Part shown: in pieces, positions 1-6,098 of the stretch
Numbering within the stretch: position 1 is the first letter of the stretch
How the letters are laid out: each line of letters starts with the position of its first letter
Assembly (NCBI GenBank): GCA_964565715.1
Contig: CAZMGG010000150.1
Coordinates: 1 to 12,945, forward strand
Reading direction: 5' to 3'
Source of the DNA: CAZMGG01 sp964565715
GTDB lineage: Bacteria; Planctomycetota; UBA1135; UBA2386
DNA: 12,945 bases
The notes under the pieces: model-generated
What the model was told of the DNA's origin: nothing
Seen by the model: the letters and a program-made list of their open reading frames with translations, nothing else
The model's database searches: none
Translations under genes and position numbers: made by a program

Positions 1-40
1 GCATCCCGCAGAGGATGGGGTGCGTTCCCGGGAAAGACAA

Positions 41-70
41 GCGACCTGGACCGGGGGCGGTCCAGGTCGC
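41..70 (-). terminator. Strong hairpin, likely terminator of the zinc-ribbon gene
   Basis: A perfect 12-bp inverted repeat, GCGACCTGGACC at 41-52 and GGTCCAGGTCGC at 59-70, with a 6-nt loop. Read on the minus strand, the stem is followed at once by TTGTCTTT, a short T-rich tract, which fits an intrinsic terminator for minus-strand transcription. It lies about 140 nt past the stop of the zinc-ribbon gene. Read on the plus strand no T-run follows, so termination of a plus-strand gene entering from the left is less likely. The stem is seen directly; the terminator role is inferred. Confidence 0.6.
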
Positions 71-83
71 CGGGGAGGCTGCA

Positions 84-104
84 GGGGAGTCGGGGGCGGG
101 CGGG
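84..104 (+). other. Canonical G-quadruplex motif in the 3' flank of the zinc-ribbon gene
   Basis: Four G-runs (84-87, 92-96, 98-100, 102-104) separated by loops of 4, 1 and 1 nt satisfy the usual G3+N1-7 quadruplex rule. The stretch continues purine-rich to about 125. The G-rich strand is opposite to the transcript of the zinc-ribbon gene, so any quadruplex would form in DNA, not in that mRNA. In DNA this GC-rich such motifs arise by chance, so function is uncertain. Nothing else gene-like is seen in 1-211. Confidence 0.35.
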
Positions 105-211
105 AGAGCGAGAGGCGGGAGAGGGTGTGTGTCGGTGGGGTCTTCGTCGGGCGCGGCGAGCTCGGGATCAGGGTTGGGCTCGTGCCTTGGTGGCGCCGCG
201 CCGCGGCGCGA

Positions 212-397
212 TCAGGACGCCTTCCACTTGTGGCGCTGGACGGTCTCGCCGAAGCGGGCGGCGTCCTCGCGGCTGAACAGGCGCACGCGGCTGCCGCACT
301 CGACGCAGTAGGAGTGGTCCACGCTCATCAGGTAGCGAACGTAGGACTTGCAGGTCTCGCACCACTTCCGTTCGGCGTTGTAGTCGGCGTTGCTCAT
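212..397 (-). CDS. Small zinc-ribbon protein, 61 aa
   Basis: A 61-residue protein with two CxxC knuckles, CETC at residues 13-16 and CVEC at 31-34. They are spaced as in a minimal zinc ribbon that would bind one Zn(II) through four cysteines. The sequence between and after them (CKSYVRYLMSVDHSYC, then SRVRLFSREDAARF) is hydrophilic and basic, which suits binding to nucleic acid or a protein partner. There is no signal peptide or membrane segment, so it should be cytoplasmic. The ATG at 397 gives a complete ribbon with a short hydrophilic leader; no clear Shine-Dalgarno precedes it. I recall near-identical small proteins as conserved hypotheticals in Planctomycetes, but could not check. It is probably a single-gene unit ending at the hairpin at 41-70, since the gap of 275 nt to queG upstream is large. 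Role unknown; transcription- or translation-associated binding is only a guess. Confidence 0.75.
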   Translation of the reverse strand: MSNADYNAERKWCETCKSYVRYLMSVDHSYCVECGSRVRLFSREDAARFGETVQRHKWKAS

Positions 398-672
398 GCT
401 TCGGTTCGTTCTCGGGTTCGGGGTTGCGCGGACGAGGGACACGGAGCAAGGGCCTTGCCAACCCGCCGCGGCGCATCCGCAAGGCCCGTGGGCTTGCCGG
501 TGGCATCGGCGTAAGAAGTGCGGCGGGCGGTACCGTCCGGCGCGGTCGGCCGCAGGTGCAGCGTCGGGGCCGGGCGACGGTGCGGGGGGGGCCGGCAGCC
601 GTGCGCCAGACTCCTCGGCCGGTGCCATGGACGATGCGGCAGGACGTCGCAGTCGTGCGACGGCGTCGCCGT

Positions 673-1812
673 TCAGCGACGCTGCGCCTGGGCGGCTTCG
701 ATCTCCTCGCGCACCGTGGGTTCGGTCTCGCGGGAACGGGCGGCGTCGAGGGCCGCGCTGCGCGGCTCGATGCGGCCGATCGCCCAGGCGGCGTGGGCGC
801 GCAGGGTCGGGTCGGGGTCGTCGAGCGCACGGGTCAGGGCGGGCAGCGCGTCGGGCGCGCCGAGGTTGCCGAGCACCGTCGCGGCGTTCCGGCGCAGGCC
901 GGCCCGCGTCGCCCGCCGCATGGCCGTTCCGGTCCACTGCGCGGCGTAGGTGGCGTCGTCCAGCGCGAGCACGTCCACCAGGGTGAACGCCTCGAGCACC
1001 GGGTGCGGCCGCAGGTCGGCGGGTCGGCCGGCGCCGGCGACCGGCAGGCGCGGGCTCTTCCGCGTGAACGGGCAGACCTCCAGGCAGACGTCGCAGCCGA
1101 AGAAGCGGTCGCCCTGGGCCTGGCGCATGTCGCGGGGCACCGGGCCGCGCAGTTCGATGGTCGTGTAGCTGAGGCAGCGCCGGGCGTCGACCTCGAACGG
1201 GGCCGTGATGGCGCCGGTGGGGCAGGCCTGCAGGCAGGCGGTGCAGGTGCCGCAGGAGCCCGGCGCCGGGCCGTCGGCGGGGAGCTCCCAGGGCGTCAGC
1301 AGTTCCGCCAGCAGCAGGTAGGGCCCGTGGGTGGGGGAGATCACCATGGCGCTCTTGGCCAGGAAGCCGATGCCGGCCCGATGGTGCAGGGCCCGTTCCA
1401 GCACGGGCAGGGCATCGGTGCCGCCGCCGCTGCTGCCCCGTGGCAGCCCTTCCCGTTCCAGGCGGTCGCGGAGCCGGGTGACGCGGTTGCCGAGATGCCG
1501 GTGATAGTCGCGGCCGACGGCATAGCGGGCGATCTGGCCCTGGCCACCGGCCAGATGGCCAGCCGGGCCGCCGTAGTCCATGGCGAGCGCGATGGTGCTG
1601 CGGACGCCCGGGCGCCAGGTCTGCGGGTCGGCGATGGCCGCGCGGTTGCGGTGCAGGTAGTCCATCTCGCCGTGGCGGCCGGCGTCGAGCCAGCGGAGGA
1701 ACCGGGCGGCGTCCTCGCCGGGTTCGGCGGGACCGAAGCGCACCAGGTCGAAACCCTCGGCCTCGGCCAGTTCGCGGACCAGTGCGGGGCGCGGTGGCAT
1801 GGGCGGGATCAT
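673..1812 (-). CDS. queG: Epoxyqueuosine reductase QueG
   Basis: QueG reduces epoxyqueuosine to queuosine in tRNA with GUN anticodons, the last step of queuosine synthesis, using cobalamin and two [4Fe-4S] clusters in the cytoplasm. The 379-residue product matches the family length. Visible marks are the YAVGRDYHR segment (97-105); TDALPVLERAL (132-142), whose Asp133 I align with the catalytic acid; a ferredoxin-like CxxCxxCxxxCP (Cys187, 190, 193, 197); a conserved CLSYTTIELRG (Cys213); and a second cluster set (Cys240, 243, 247). A C-terminal HEAT-like repeat spans about 304-350, as in typical QueG. Two starts are possible: ATG at 1812, preceded by GAGGG nine bases upstream, and ATG at 1800, which fits family alignments equally well. 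I chose 1812 for its ribosome-binding site. The gene stands alone and is divergent from the kinase-like gene at 1923; no other queuosine gene is in view. Confidence 0.95.
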   Translation of the reverse strand: MIPPMPPRPALVRELAEAEGFDLVRFGPAEPGEDAARFLRWLDAGRHGEMDYLHRNRAAIADPQTWRPGVRSTIALAMDYGGPAGHLAGGQGQIARYAVGRDYHRHLGNRVTRLRDRLEREGLPRGSSGGGTDALPVLERALHHRAGIGFLAKSAMVISPTHGPYLLLAELLTPWELPADGPAPGSCGTCTACLQACPTGAITAPFEVDARRCLSYTTIELRGPVPRDMRQAQGDRFFGCDVCLEVCPFTRKSPRLPVAGAGRPADLRPHPVLEAFTLVDVLALDDATYAAQWTGTAMRRATRAGLRRNAATVLGNLGAPDALPALTRALDDPDPTLRAHAAWAIGRIEPRSAALDAARSRETEPTVREEIEAAQAQRR

Positions 1813-1841
1813 GGCACAGGGCCCTCGAACCGCCCATGCCA
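1795..1841 (-). promoter_or_regulatory. 12-bp inverted repeat bracketing the queG ribosome-binding site and start
   Basis: The arms TGGCATGGGCGG (1795-1806) and CCGCCCATGCCA (1830-1841) are perfectly complementary with a 23-nt spacer. In the queG transcript the loop would carry the GAGGG Shine-Dalgarno and the ATG at 1812, while the downstream arm would bury the alternative ATG at 1800. An 8-bp palindrome AGGGCCCT (1818-1825) sits near the centre. It may be an RNA structure controlling queG translation, or a DNA operator in the divergent region of queG and the gene at 1923. The repeat is seen directly; its role is inferred. Confidence 0.5.
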
Positions 1842-1878
1842 TGGCCCTCTGCCTTCCCGGCGCCTCAAGGGCGCGCCC

Positions 1879-1898
1879 GGAACGGTCGATGGGAACGG
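1879..1898 (+). repeat. Direct repeat GGAACGG upstream of the kinase-like gene
   Basis: GGAACGG occurs at 1879-1885 and again at 1892-1898, spaced 13 bp start to start, in the divergent intergenic region 25-44 bp upstream of the ATG at 1923. Two direct copies at about one helical turn could be a regulator binding site. GGAAC also resembles the -35 element of many ECF sigma promoters, but no convincing -10 is present. Short motif, low confidence. Confidence 0.25.
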
Positions 1899-1922
1899 AT
1901 GGTGGCCCCTGGACCACCGTGC

Positions 1923-2651
1923 ATGACCAAGCCGACGACCACCGAGAACCCTGTCCGTTCCCGCAAGGCGGCCGCGCCCCGCTCCGTTCCGCCGATCGTG
2001 GTGGAACGTGAGCACAGAGGGGCACCCGAGGGCGCCACCGGCGAGGGGCTGCGCTGCCTCGGTGGCCGGCTGCTGGCCCTGCTCGACTGCCAGGAGCGGT
2101 TCTTCGAGGAGATGCGGCTGTCGCTGGTCGAGATGCAGGGCACCATCCGCGACGAATCGCGGGCGCGGATCCAGCGCCAGATGGACACCCTGGGCGAGAT
2201 CCTGGACTGGTGCGAGACGGTCCACGCCGATCTCGTGATCGAGGGGCGCCGCGCCAAGGCCGGCGACGTGCCGCTGGACCTGGTGCGGGTCGCGCGCGCG
2301 GCTGCGGCAACCTTCGCCGAGGCCGAAGACGCCCAGGTGGAGGTGCGCGGTCCGACCGCCCGGCCGTGCTGGGGCGACGAGGCGTCCCTGACCGAACTGC
2401 TGCGCCTGGGCATCGAACTCGTCTCCCGTCGCTGCGGCGGTGAAGGCCCGATCACCGTCGAGGTCGGTCCCGCCGGCCCGGCCCACGCGGTGCGCATCTG
2501 CTGCCTGGGCGAGCCCCTGCCGTTCCAGGCCAGCCGGCAGGTGGAACGCTTCCGGGCGCTGGCCGAGGCCACCGGCGCCCGGGTCGAGCCCGACGACCTC
2601 GGGCCGGGCCGGGCCGGCATCGTATTGCGCCTGCCGTTCCTCGAGCCCTGA
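1923..2651 (+). CDS. Degenerate histidine-kinase-like protein (pseudo-kinase), 242 aa
   Basis: The order is a basic, flexible N-terminus (1-40), two long helices (about 44-110) like the dimerisation/phosphotransfer domain of a histidine kinase, and an alpha/beta region (about 115-240) like the kinase ATPase fold. The second helix and linker (LGEILDWCETVHADL, then VPLDLVRVAR) and the GDEASLTELLRLGIELVS stretch follow the pattern of the H-box hairpin end, the VDL entry strand and the N-box helix. The catalytic residues are missing. In FFEEMRLSLVEMQGTI the position of the phospho-acceptor His is Leu66, the N-box Asn is absent, and no DxGxG box is visible. No signal peptide or membrane helix is seen. 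It is probably a cytoplasmic scaffold or sensor without ATPase activity. It precedes the ECF gene by 172 nt on the same strand, with hairpins between. The ATG at 1923 is the most plausible start, as upstream in-frame starts run into the queG leader. The fold assignment is by pattern only. Confidence 0.6.
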   Translation: MTKPTTTENPVRSRKAAAPRSVPPIVVEREHRGAPEGATGEGLRCLGGRLLALLDCQERFFEEMRLSLVEMQGTIRDESRARIQRQMDTLGEILDWCETVHADLVIEGRRAKAGDVPLDLVRVARAAAATFAEAEDAQVEVRGPTARPCWGDEASLTELLRLGIELVSRRCGGEGPITVEVGPAGPAHAVRICCLGEPLPFQASRQVERFRALAEATGARVEPDDLGPGRAGIVLRLPFLEP

Positions 2652-2666
2652 CCGGGGCGGATCGGC

Positions 2667-2703
2667 TACGGGAACACCGTAAGACCCCAGGTCGGCGGGT
2701 CTT
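2667..2703 (+). terminator. Tandem hairpins after the kinase-like gene, possible terminator
   Basis: Two adjacent stems are seen: TACGG (2667-2671) with CCGTA (2677-2681) around a GAACA loop, and AAGACCC (2681-2687) with GGGTCTT (2697-2703) around a 9-nt loop. They share base 2681, begin 16 nt after the stop at 2651 and end 120 nt before the ECF sigma gene. The second ends in TCTT but lacks a real U-tract, so it may be a weak terminator or attenuator separating the two genes. The rest of 2704-2823 shows nothing I recognise. Confidence 0.4.
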
Positions 2704-2823
2704 GGCGCGAGGCGCGGTCCGTCGCTTCGGCGGCGCGTCCCGAGGCCGTTACTTCCCGCGAGCGGTCTGGTATGGCATCCTTGAGGCGTCCGGGCGATCC
2801 CTGGACTCCATCTCGGTCCTGCC

Positions 2824-3648
2824 ATGCTGCACGCCCCCCCGAGCCCCATCGAAGCCAGCGCCCTGAAGGAGCGCCTCTTCGATCTCTGGGAGCGCACCAG
2901 CGACGAGCGATTGGGCCGGCTGGCGCAGGGCAAGGGCCCGCTCGAGGGCATGGAGCCGCCGCAGGGCCAGGAGCTCAGCGACTGGACCAGCACCTCGCTG
3001 ATGAACGCCTACAAGAGCACCGGCGACGTGCAGGTCTTCGCCCTGCTCTACGAGCTCAACCAGGGCGCCTTCCTGGCCGCCATCCACGGCAAGCTCCGTC
3101 GCGGCAGCAGCCGCGTCGATGCCCACGACGTGCTGCAGGAGGTGTTCCTCAACATCTACCGCTATCCGCATCGCTTCCTGGCCGATCGCGCCGACGCGTT
3201 CCGCAACTGGGGCCATCGGATCGTGCGCAACACCCTCCTCAAGTTCCTCAAGGGGGAGGCGCGCAAGGGGCGCTACCTCGCCCTCGAGGACGAGGTGCCG
3301 CTGCCCGAGGATCCGCGCGTCCGCACGCCCGAGCGCGTGGCCAGCGAAGCCGAGAGCGCGGCGGCCGTCGATTGCGCCTACCTCCTCTACCTCAACCTCT
3401 ACCTGCTGCACTTCCAGCGCCTGTCCGCCAAGGAGCGCCGGGCGCTGTCGCTGGTCGAGGTGGAGGGCGTCTCCTACAAGGATGCCGCCGCCGACCTGGG
3501 CATCCGGCTGGAGAACCTCAAGATGGTCATCTTCCGCGGTCGGCGGAAGATCTTCCGCGGGATGGGGGAGACCCTGCGCGAGCTCGGCTCGCCGCCGGTC
3601 ACCCCACGCCGCCAGGTGCCGCCGCCGCCTTCCCGGCCGCAGCGCTGA
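2824..3648 (+). CDS. ECF-type RNA polymerase sigma factor, 274 aa
   Basis: Directs RNA polymerase to a dedicated promoter set. Sigma region 2 lies at about 59-145, with the core-binding helix RVDAHDVLQEVFLNIYRYPHRF and the following DAFRNWGHRIVRNTLLKFLKG -10 recognition helix. Region 4 lies at about 185-248, with LSAKERRALSLVEVEGVSYKD and the recognition helix ending in NLKMVIFRGRRKIF. There is no region 3, as expected of ECF factors. At 274 residues it is longer than the usual 170-200 because of a hydrophilic 58-residue N-terminal extension and a proline/arginine-rich tail (259-274). The ATG at 2824 has no Shine-Dalgarno; no better in-frame start lies downstream before the conserved part. 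The zinc-finger anti-sigma candidate follows after 52 nt on the same strand, which supports a sigma/anti-sigma pair. It is probably first in an operon with the two following genes. Confidence 0.85.
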   Translation: MLHAPPSPIEASALKERLFDLWERTSDERLGRLAQGKGPLEGMEPPQGQELSDWTSTSLMNAYKSTGDVQVFALLYELNQGAFLAAIHGKLRRGSSRVDAHDVLQEVFLNIYRYPHRFLADRADAFRNWGHRIVRNTLLKFLKGEARKGRYLALEDEVPLPEDPRVRTPERVASEAESAAAVDCAYLLYLNLYLLHFQRLSAKERRALSLVEVEGVSYKDAAADLGIRLENLKMVIFRGRRKIFRGMGETLRELGSPPVTPRRQVPPPPSRPQR

Positions 3649-3700
3649 TCCCAGTCCCTTCCCGAAGCTTCCCGAGTCTCGCTTGTCTTCCGTCCATCCT

Positions 3701-4726
3701 GTGAACACCGTCGCGCGGGGCAGTGACCCCTGCCTGCAGATCCAGGTGGATCTGTCGGCGATGCTCGATGGCGAACTCGCGCCGGCTTCGGTCCGGCGCG
3801 TGATGGTCCATTCGGAGGTCTGCCCGTCGTGCAGCGGGTTCCTCGAGAGCATCCGTTCGCAGGCCCGCGCCCACCGCGAGCTGCGGGAGCTGGAGGCCGC
3901 CGGGCGCAAGGATGGTGCCGACGACGGCCCCGACAAGCTCCGCCGGCAGATGATGCAGAACCGGCGGCAGATGTCGCGGGTGCTGTACGAACTCGGGCGC
4001 GGCTTCGTGCTGATGGGGCTGTCCGCCGACTTCTCCCGGGAGGTCGCCAAGGAGCCGGTGCCCGTGCCGGACATGGCGATGCGCGGCCGTTCCCTGCTGG
4101 ACGAGGCCGAACGGCTGGCCCAGGGCAACGGCGAGGCGATCCCCTGCGAGTGGGTTGCCGCCAAGGAGCTGTTCGCCCAGGGCCACCAGCGAACGCCGGC
4201 GGAGAACCTGGCCAAGGGCCAGCGGCTGCTCTCCGAGTGTCTGGCCCTGACCCCGCTGCACCACGAGGCCCGGATCTATCTTGGCCTCGTGCATCATGTT
4301 AGGGGGCAACGGGCGCTGGCGCGGAAGCAGTTCGGGATGGTGCTCGGGGGCACCGAGGACCAGGTGATGCGGGCCTTCGCCCTGCTCAACCTGGGCAACG
4401 TCCACATCGAGGAGGGGGACGCGGCGGGCGCCATCGCCCTGCTGATGCAGCTGGTGGATTCTGGCGTCGTGAAGCAGAATCCCCAGTTCGGCATGGCATA
4501 CTTCAACCTCGCCCTGGCCTACGGGCTGCAGGGCCGGTTCGACGATAGTCAGTTGTGGTTCCAGCGCTTGCACGACGAACTGCCGCACAAGCGGCGGGCT
4601 GTGGCCCGGGAGCTGACCCGGCGCAGCCAGTTCGTGCATCTGCTGCGCAACCACCCGGAGGTCGAGGGCCGGTTGGCCCAGAGCTTCCCGACCTGGTTCC
4701 CGGTGACGGTGCGTGAGGCTGTCTGA
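3701..4726 (+). CDS. Zinc-finger (ZAS-type) anti-sigma candidate with TPR repeats, 341 aa
   Basis: The N-terminus has the hallmarks of zinc-binding anti-sigma domains: VDLSAMLDGELAP (16-28) followed by HSEVCPSC (37-44), an HxxxCxxC site, with a further Cys11 upstream. A basic, Met-rich linker (about 79-105) leads to a tetratricopeptide-like region (about 156-295), with repeat units near 188-218, 225-256 and 265-295. No membrane helix is predicted by eye, so it should be cytoplasmic, unlike the common membrane-spanning anti-sigmas. By family knowledge it would hold the upstream ECF factor and release it on a signal, sensed either by the Zn-Cys site (oxidation) or through a TPR-bound partner. 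The start is uncertain: GTG at 3701 gives a compact N-terminus; TTG at 3683 is in frame; neither has a clear ribosome-binding site. The frame is open further upstream, but that part is antiparallel noise within the sigma gene. Confidence 0.75.
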   Translation: MNTVARGSDPCLQIQVDLSAMLDGELAPASVRRVMVHSEVCPSCSGFLESIRSQARAHRELRELEAAGRKDGADDGPDKLRRQMMQNRRQMSRVLYELGRGFVLMGLSADFSREVAKEPVPVPDMAMRGRSLLDEAERLAQGNGEAIPCEWVAAKELFAQGHQRTPAENLAKGQRLLSECLALTPLHHEARIYLGLVHHVRGQRALARKQFGMVLGGTEDQVMRAFALLNLGNVHIEEGDAAGAIALLMQLVDSGVVKQNPQFGMAYFNLALAYGLQGRFDDSQLWFQRLHDELPHKRRAVARELTRRSQFVHLLRNHPEVEGRLAQSFPTWFPVTVREAV

Positions 4727-4749
4727 GATCCTGAGTCTGAGATCCTGAG
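4722..4749 (+). repeat. Perfect 14-bp tandem duplication at the stop of the anti-sigma gene
   Basis: TCTGAGATCCTGAG occurs twice back to back, at 4722-4735 and 4736-4749. The first copy carries the TGA stop (4724-4726); the second lies wholly in the 32-nt gap before the next gene. Loss of one copy would leave the anti-sigma protein unchanged and shorten the gap from 32 to 18 nt. This looks like a recent slippage duplication that alters only intercistronic spacing. Confidence 0.9.
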
Positions 4750-4758
4750 AAAGCCGCG

Positions 4759-5205
4759 ATGAATCCCCTGCTGCGAGTGATGGTTGCCCTGCTGCTCGGC
4801 CTGCTGGCCGCGGTCGCTGCCATCGGCAGCGACGAGATCGGTGGCGGCGATGGCGGCGTGTGGATCCTGCCGCGTTCCTCGAGCCTGGCCACCGGTCGGC
4901 TCGACGCGCCGCTCAGCGCGGCCCGCGCCAGCCGCGGCCTCGCAGACTTCAGCAAGGCCGTCGACCTCAAGCTGCCGACCGAGATGGGGCGGGCCCTCGC
5001 CACCCTGACCGTGCGGAGTTCCGGCAACACCGTGGCGCTGCCGTCGGACGGCGGGATCGTGCGGCTGTCGTCGAGCATGCTGCAGGGGCTGGCCGGCGTC
5101 GCGCCGGCCACCGCCGACCTGCTCATCGTCGATGCCGCGGGACGCGGTCTGCGTGCGACCCTCGTCTTCGAGAGCGAGAGCCACGCGACCCTCTACGTCT
5201 ACTAG
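4759..5205 (+). CDS. Small exported protein of unknown function, 148 aa
   Basis: I do not recognise this family. The N-terminus is a typical signal peptide: Arg6, a hydrophobic core VMVALLLGLLAAVAAIG (7-23), and a plausible cleavage near residue 23 before Ser-Asp-Glu. The mature part, about 125 residues, starts with a glycine-rich segment and is otherwise a mix of beta-prone strands (for example LATLTVRSS, DLLIVDAAG, RATLVFESESHATLYVY). It has no cysteine, so no lipobox or disulfide. It should be periplasmic or secreted. The gene follows the anti-sigma candidate by 32 nt on the same strand, with a weak purine-rich GAGAAAG ahead of the ATG, and is likely the last gene of the sigma operon. Context suggests an envelope component or signal input/output of that module, which is inference only. 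Confidence 0.65.
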   Translation: MNPLLRVMVALLLGLLAAVAAIGSDEIGGGDGGVWILPRSSSLATGRLDAPLSAARASRGLADFSKAVDLKLPTEMGRALATLTVRSSGNTVALPSDGGIVRLSSSMLQGLAGVAPATADLLIVDAAGRGLRATLVFESESHATLYVY

Positions 5206-5207
5206 CG

Positions 5208-5228
5208 CCGGCCTTGGGGCCCCGCCGG
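5208..5228. terminator. Weak GC hairpin between convergent genes
   Basis: CCGGC (5208-5212) pairs with GCCGG (5224-5228) across an 11-nt GC-rich loop. It fills the 24-nt gap between the exported-protein gene (stop 5205) and the phosphodiesterase gene (stop 5230). No T-run follows on either strand, so it is at best a weak bidirectional terminator. Confidence 0.25.
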
Positions 5229-5229
5229 A

Positions 5230-6033
5230 TCAGCGGCGGCAGCGACCGCTGCGGATGAGGGCCAGGAGCCGGCCGGGCAGGTTGGTCGTCACCGCGTCGA
5301 GGCCCATCGGGCCGCTGCCGAGCAGGCCCAGGTCGTCATCGGTGGTGTAGGTGCAGACGAGACGGCCCATGGCCTGGATCGCCCGCAGGTCCTCGAGGCG
5401 CAGTTCGCCCTCGTCCCAGTGCACGAGTCCGGCGGTGCTCCGGCCGATCCGGTCCAGGACCGCGGAACCGAGATCGGGGGCCGTCTCGCTCGGACCGAGC
5501 AGCCCGAGCGCGATGCGCGGCTCGAGCGCCGCCACCGTGGCGACGAAGTCCCAGTCGAACGACTGCAGCAGTACCGCGTCGAGCATGCCGGCCTCCCGCA
5601 GCGCCTGGACGTAGGCCGCCGCCGGCCCCGACTTGTGCTCGATCATCGGCACCGCACCCGGATGCATGACCGCCAGGGCTTCGGTCAGGGTCGGCACCGG
5701 GGCGTCGTCACGCGGCGGCCGCCCGGGCAGCCGGCATCGCAGCCCGCGCACCTCGCCCAGCGACAACGCCGACAGCGGCCGTTCGGCGCCCAGCCGTTCG
5801 GCGGCGTCGGTGGTGCGGTCGGCGGTGTCGTCGTGCATGCAGACCAGGCTGCCGTCGCCGAGCGCCTGCACGTCGAACTCGATCATGCCGACGCCCAGCG
5901 CCACGGCGGCGGCGAACGCCGGCAACGAGTTCTCCGGGTGGTTGCGACTGTCGCCGCGGTGTGCCACCACGATCGGGGCCGCGCGCGAGGCTCGGTGCAG
6001 GCGCTGCAACAGCGGATGGGTGGGGGCCGGCAT
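5230..6033 (-). CDS. Glycerophosphodiester phosphodiesterase family protein, 267 aa
   Basis: Hydrolyses glycerophosphodiesters to sn-glycerol 3-phosphate and an alcohol. The GDPD barrel marks are all present: VVAHRGDSRNHPENS (His25, Arg26, Glu34, Asn35), IEFDVQALGDG (Glu52 and Asp54, metal ligands), MHDDTADRTT (His67), and MIEHK (Glu132). Further strands LLQSFDWDFV, IALGLLG, VCTYTTDDD and DAVTTNLPGRL complete the barrel. There is no signal peptide, so it is the cytoplasmic, UgpQ-like type rather than periplasmic GlpQ. The length is normal for that type. The start at 6033 places the conserved HRG at residues 25-27, as usual; no Shine-Dalgarno is seen. The gene is convergent with the exported-protein gene and divergent from the fliK-like gene, so it is probably a single unit, with control elements likely in 6034-6122. 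Confidence 0.88.
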   Translation of the reverse strand: MPAPTHPLLQRLHRASRAAPIVVAHRGDSRNHPENSLPAFAAAVALGVGMIEFDVQALGDGSLVCMHDDTADRTTDAAERLGAERPLSALSLGEVRGLRCRLPGRPPRDDAPVPTLTEALAVMHPGAVPMIEHKSGPAAAYVQALREAGMLDAVLLQSFDWDFVATVAALEPRIALGLLGPSETAPDLGSAVLDRIGRSTAGLVHWDEGELRLEDLRAIQAMGRLVCTYTTDDDLGLLGSGPMGLDAVTTNLPGRLLALIRSGRCRR

Positions 6034-6064
6034 CGGCGCAGTTTGCCCGCGCCGGGCAGGGAAG

Positions 6065-6081
6065 GGAAACTGGTGGTTTCC
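6065..6081. promoter_or_regulatory. Perfect 6-bp inverted repeat in the divergent region
   Basis: GGAAAC (6065-6070) and GTTTCC (6076-6081) flank a 5-nt spacer TGGTG. It lies 32 bp upstream of the phosphodiesterase start and about 42 bp upstream of the fliK-like start. This is a candidate operator half of a pair with the repeat at 6099-6117, which has the same 5-nt spacer length. No promoter consensus could be assigned. Confidence 0.3.
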
Positions 6082-6098
6082 GCCACAGTCCGGCTGCC

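Noticed and set aside
1..23. Imperfect hairpin GCATCCC with GGGGTGC at the left edge
   Set aside because: Seven pairs including a wobble with a 9-nt loop; its context is cut by the window edge, so no role can be argued.
398..672. Possible extra gene between queG and the zinc-ribbon gene, plus a G8 run at 584-591
   Set aside because: Open frames here are biased-composition noise without start or motif. The G-run is a homopolymer that may only mark sequencing risk. Imperfect stems around 446-458 and 479-497 are too weak to call a terminator.
2671..2695. GGAACA followed by GTCGG as an ECF-type promoter for the sigma operon
   Set aside because: The motif is too short and the spacing (about 14 nt) is not convincing. 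It overlaps hairpin stems, and GGAAC is frequent by chance.
3659..3682. TTCCCGA direct repeats and a GAAGCTTC palindrome between the sigma and anti-sigma genes
   Set aside because: Short and in a pyrimidine-rich stretch; no promoter or regulator pattern can be supported.
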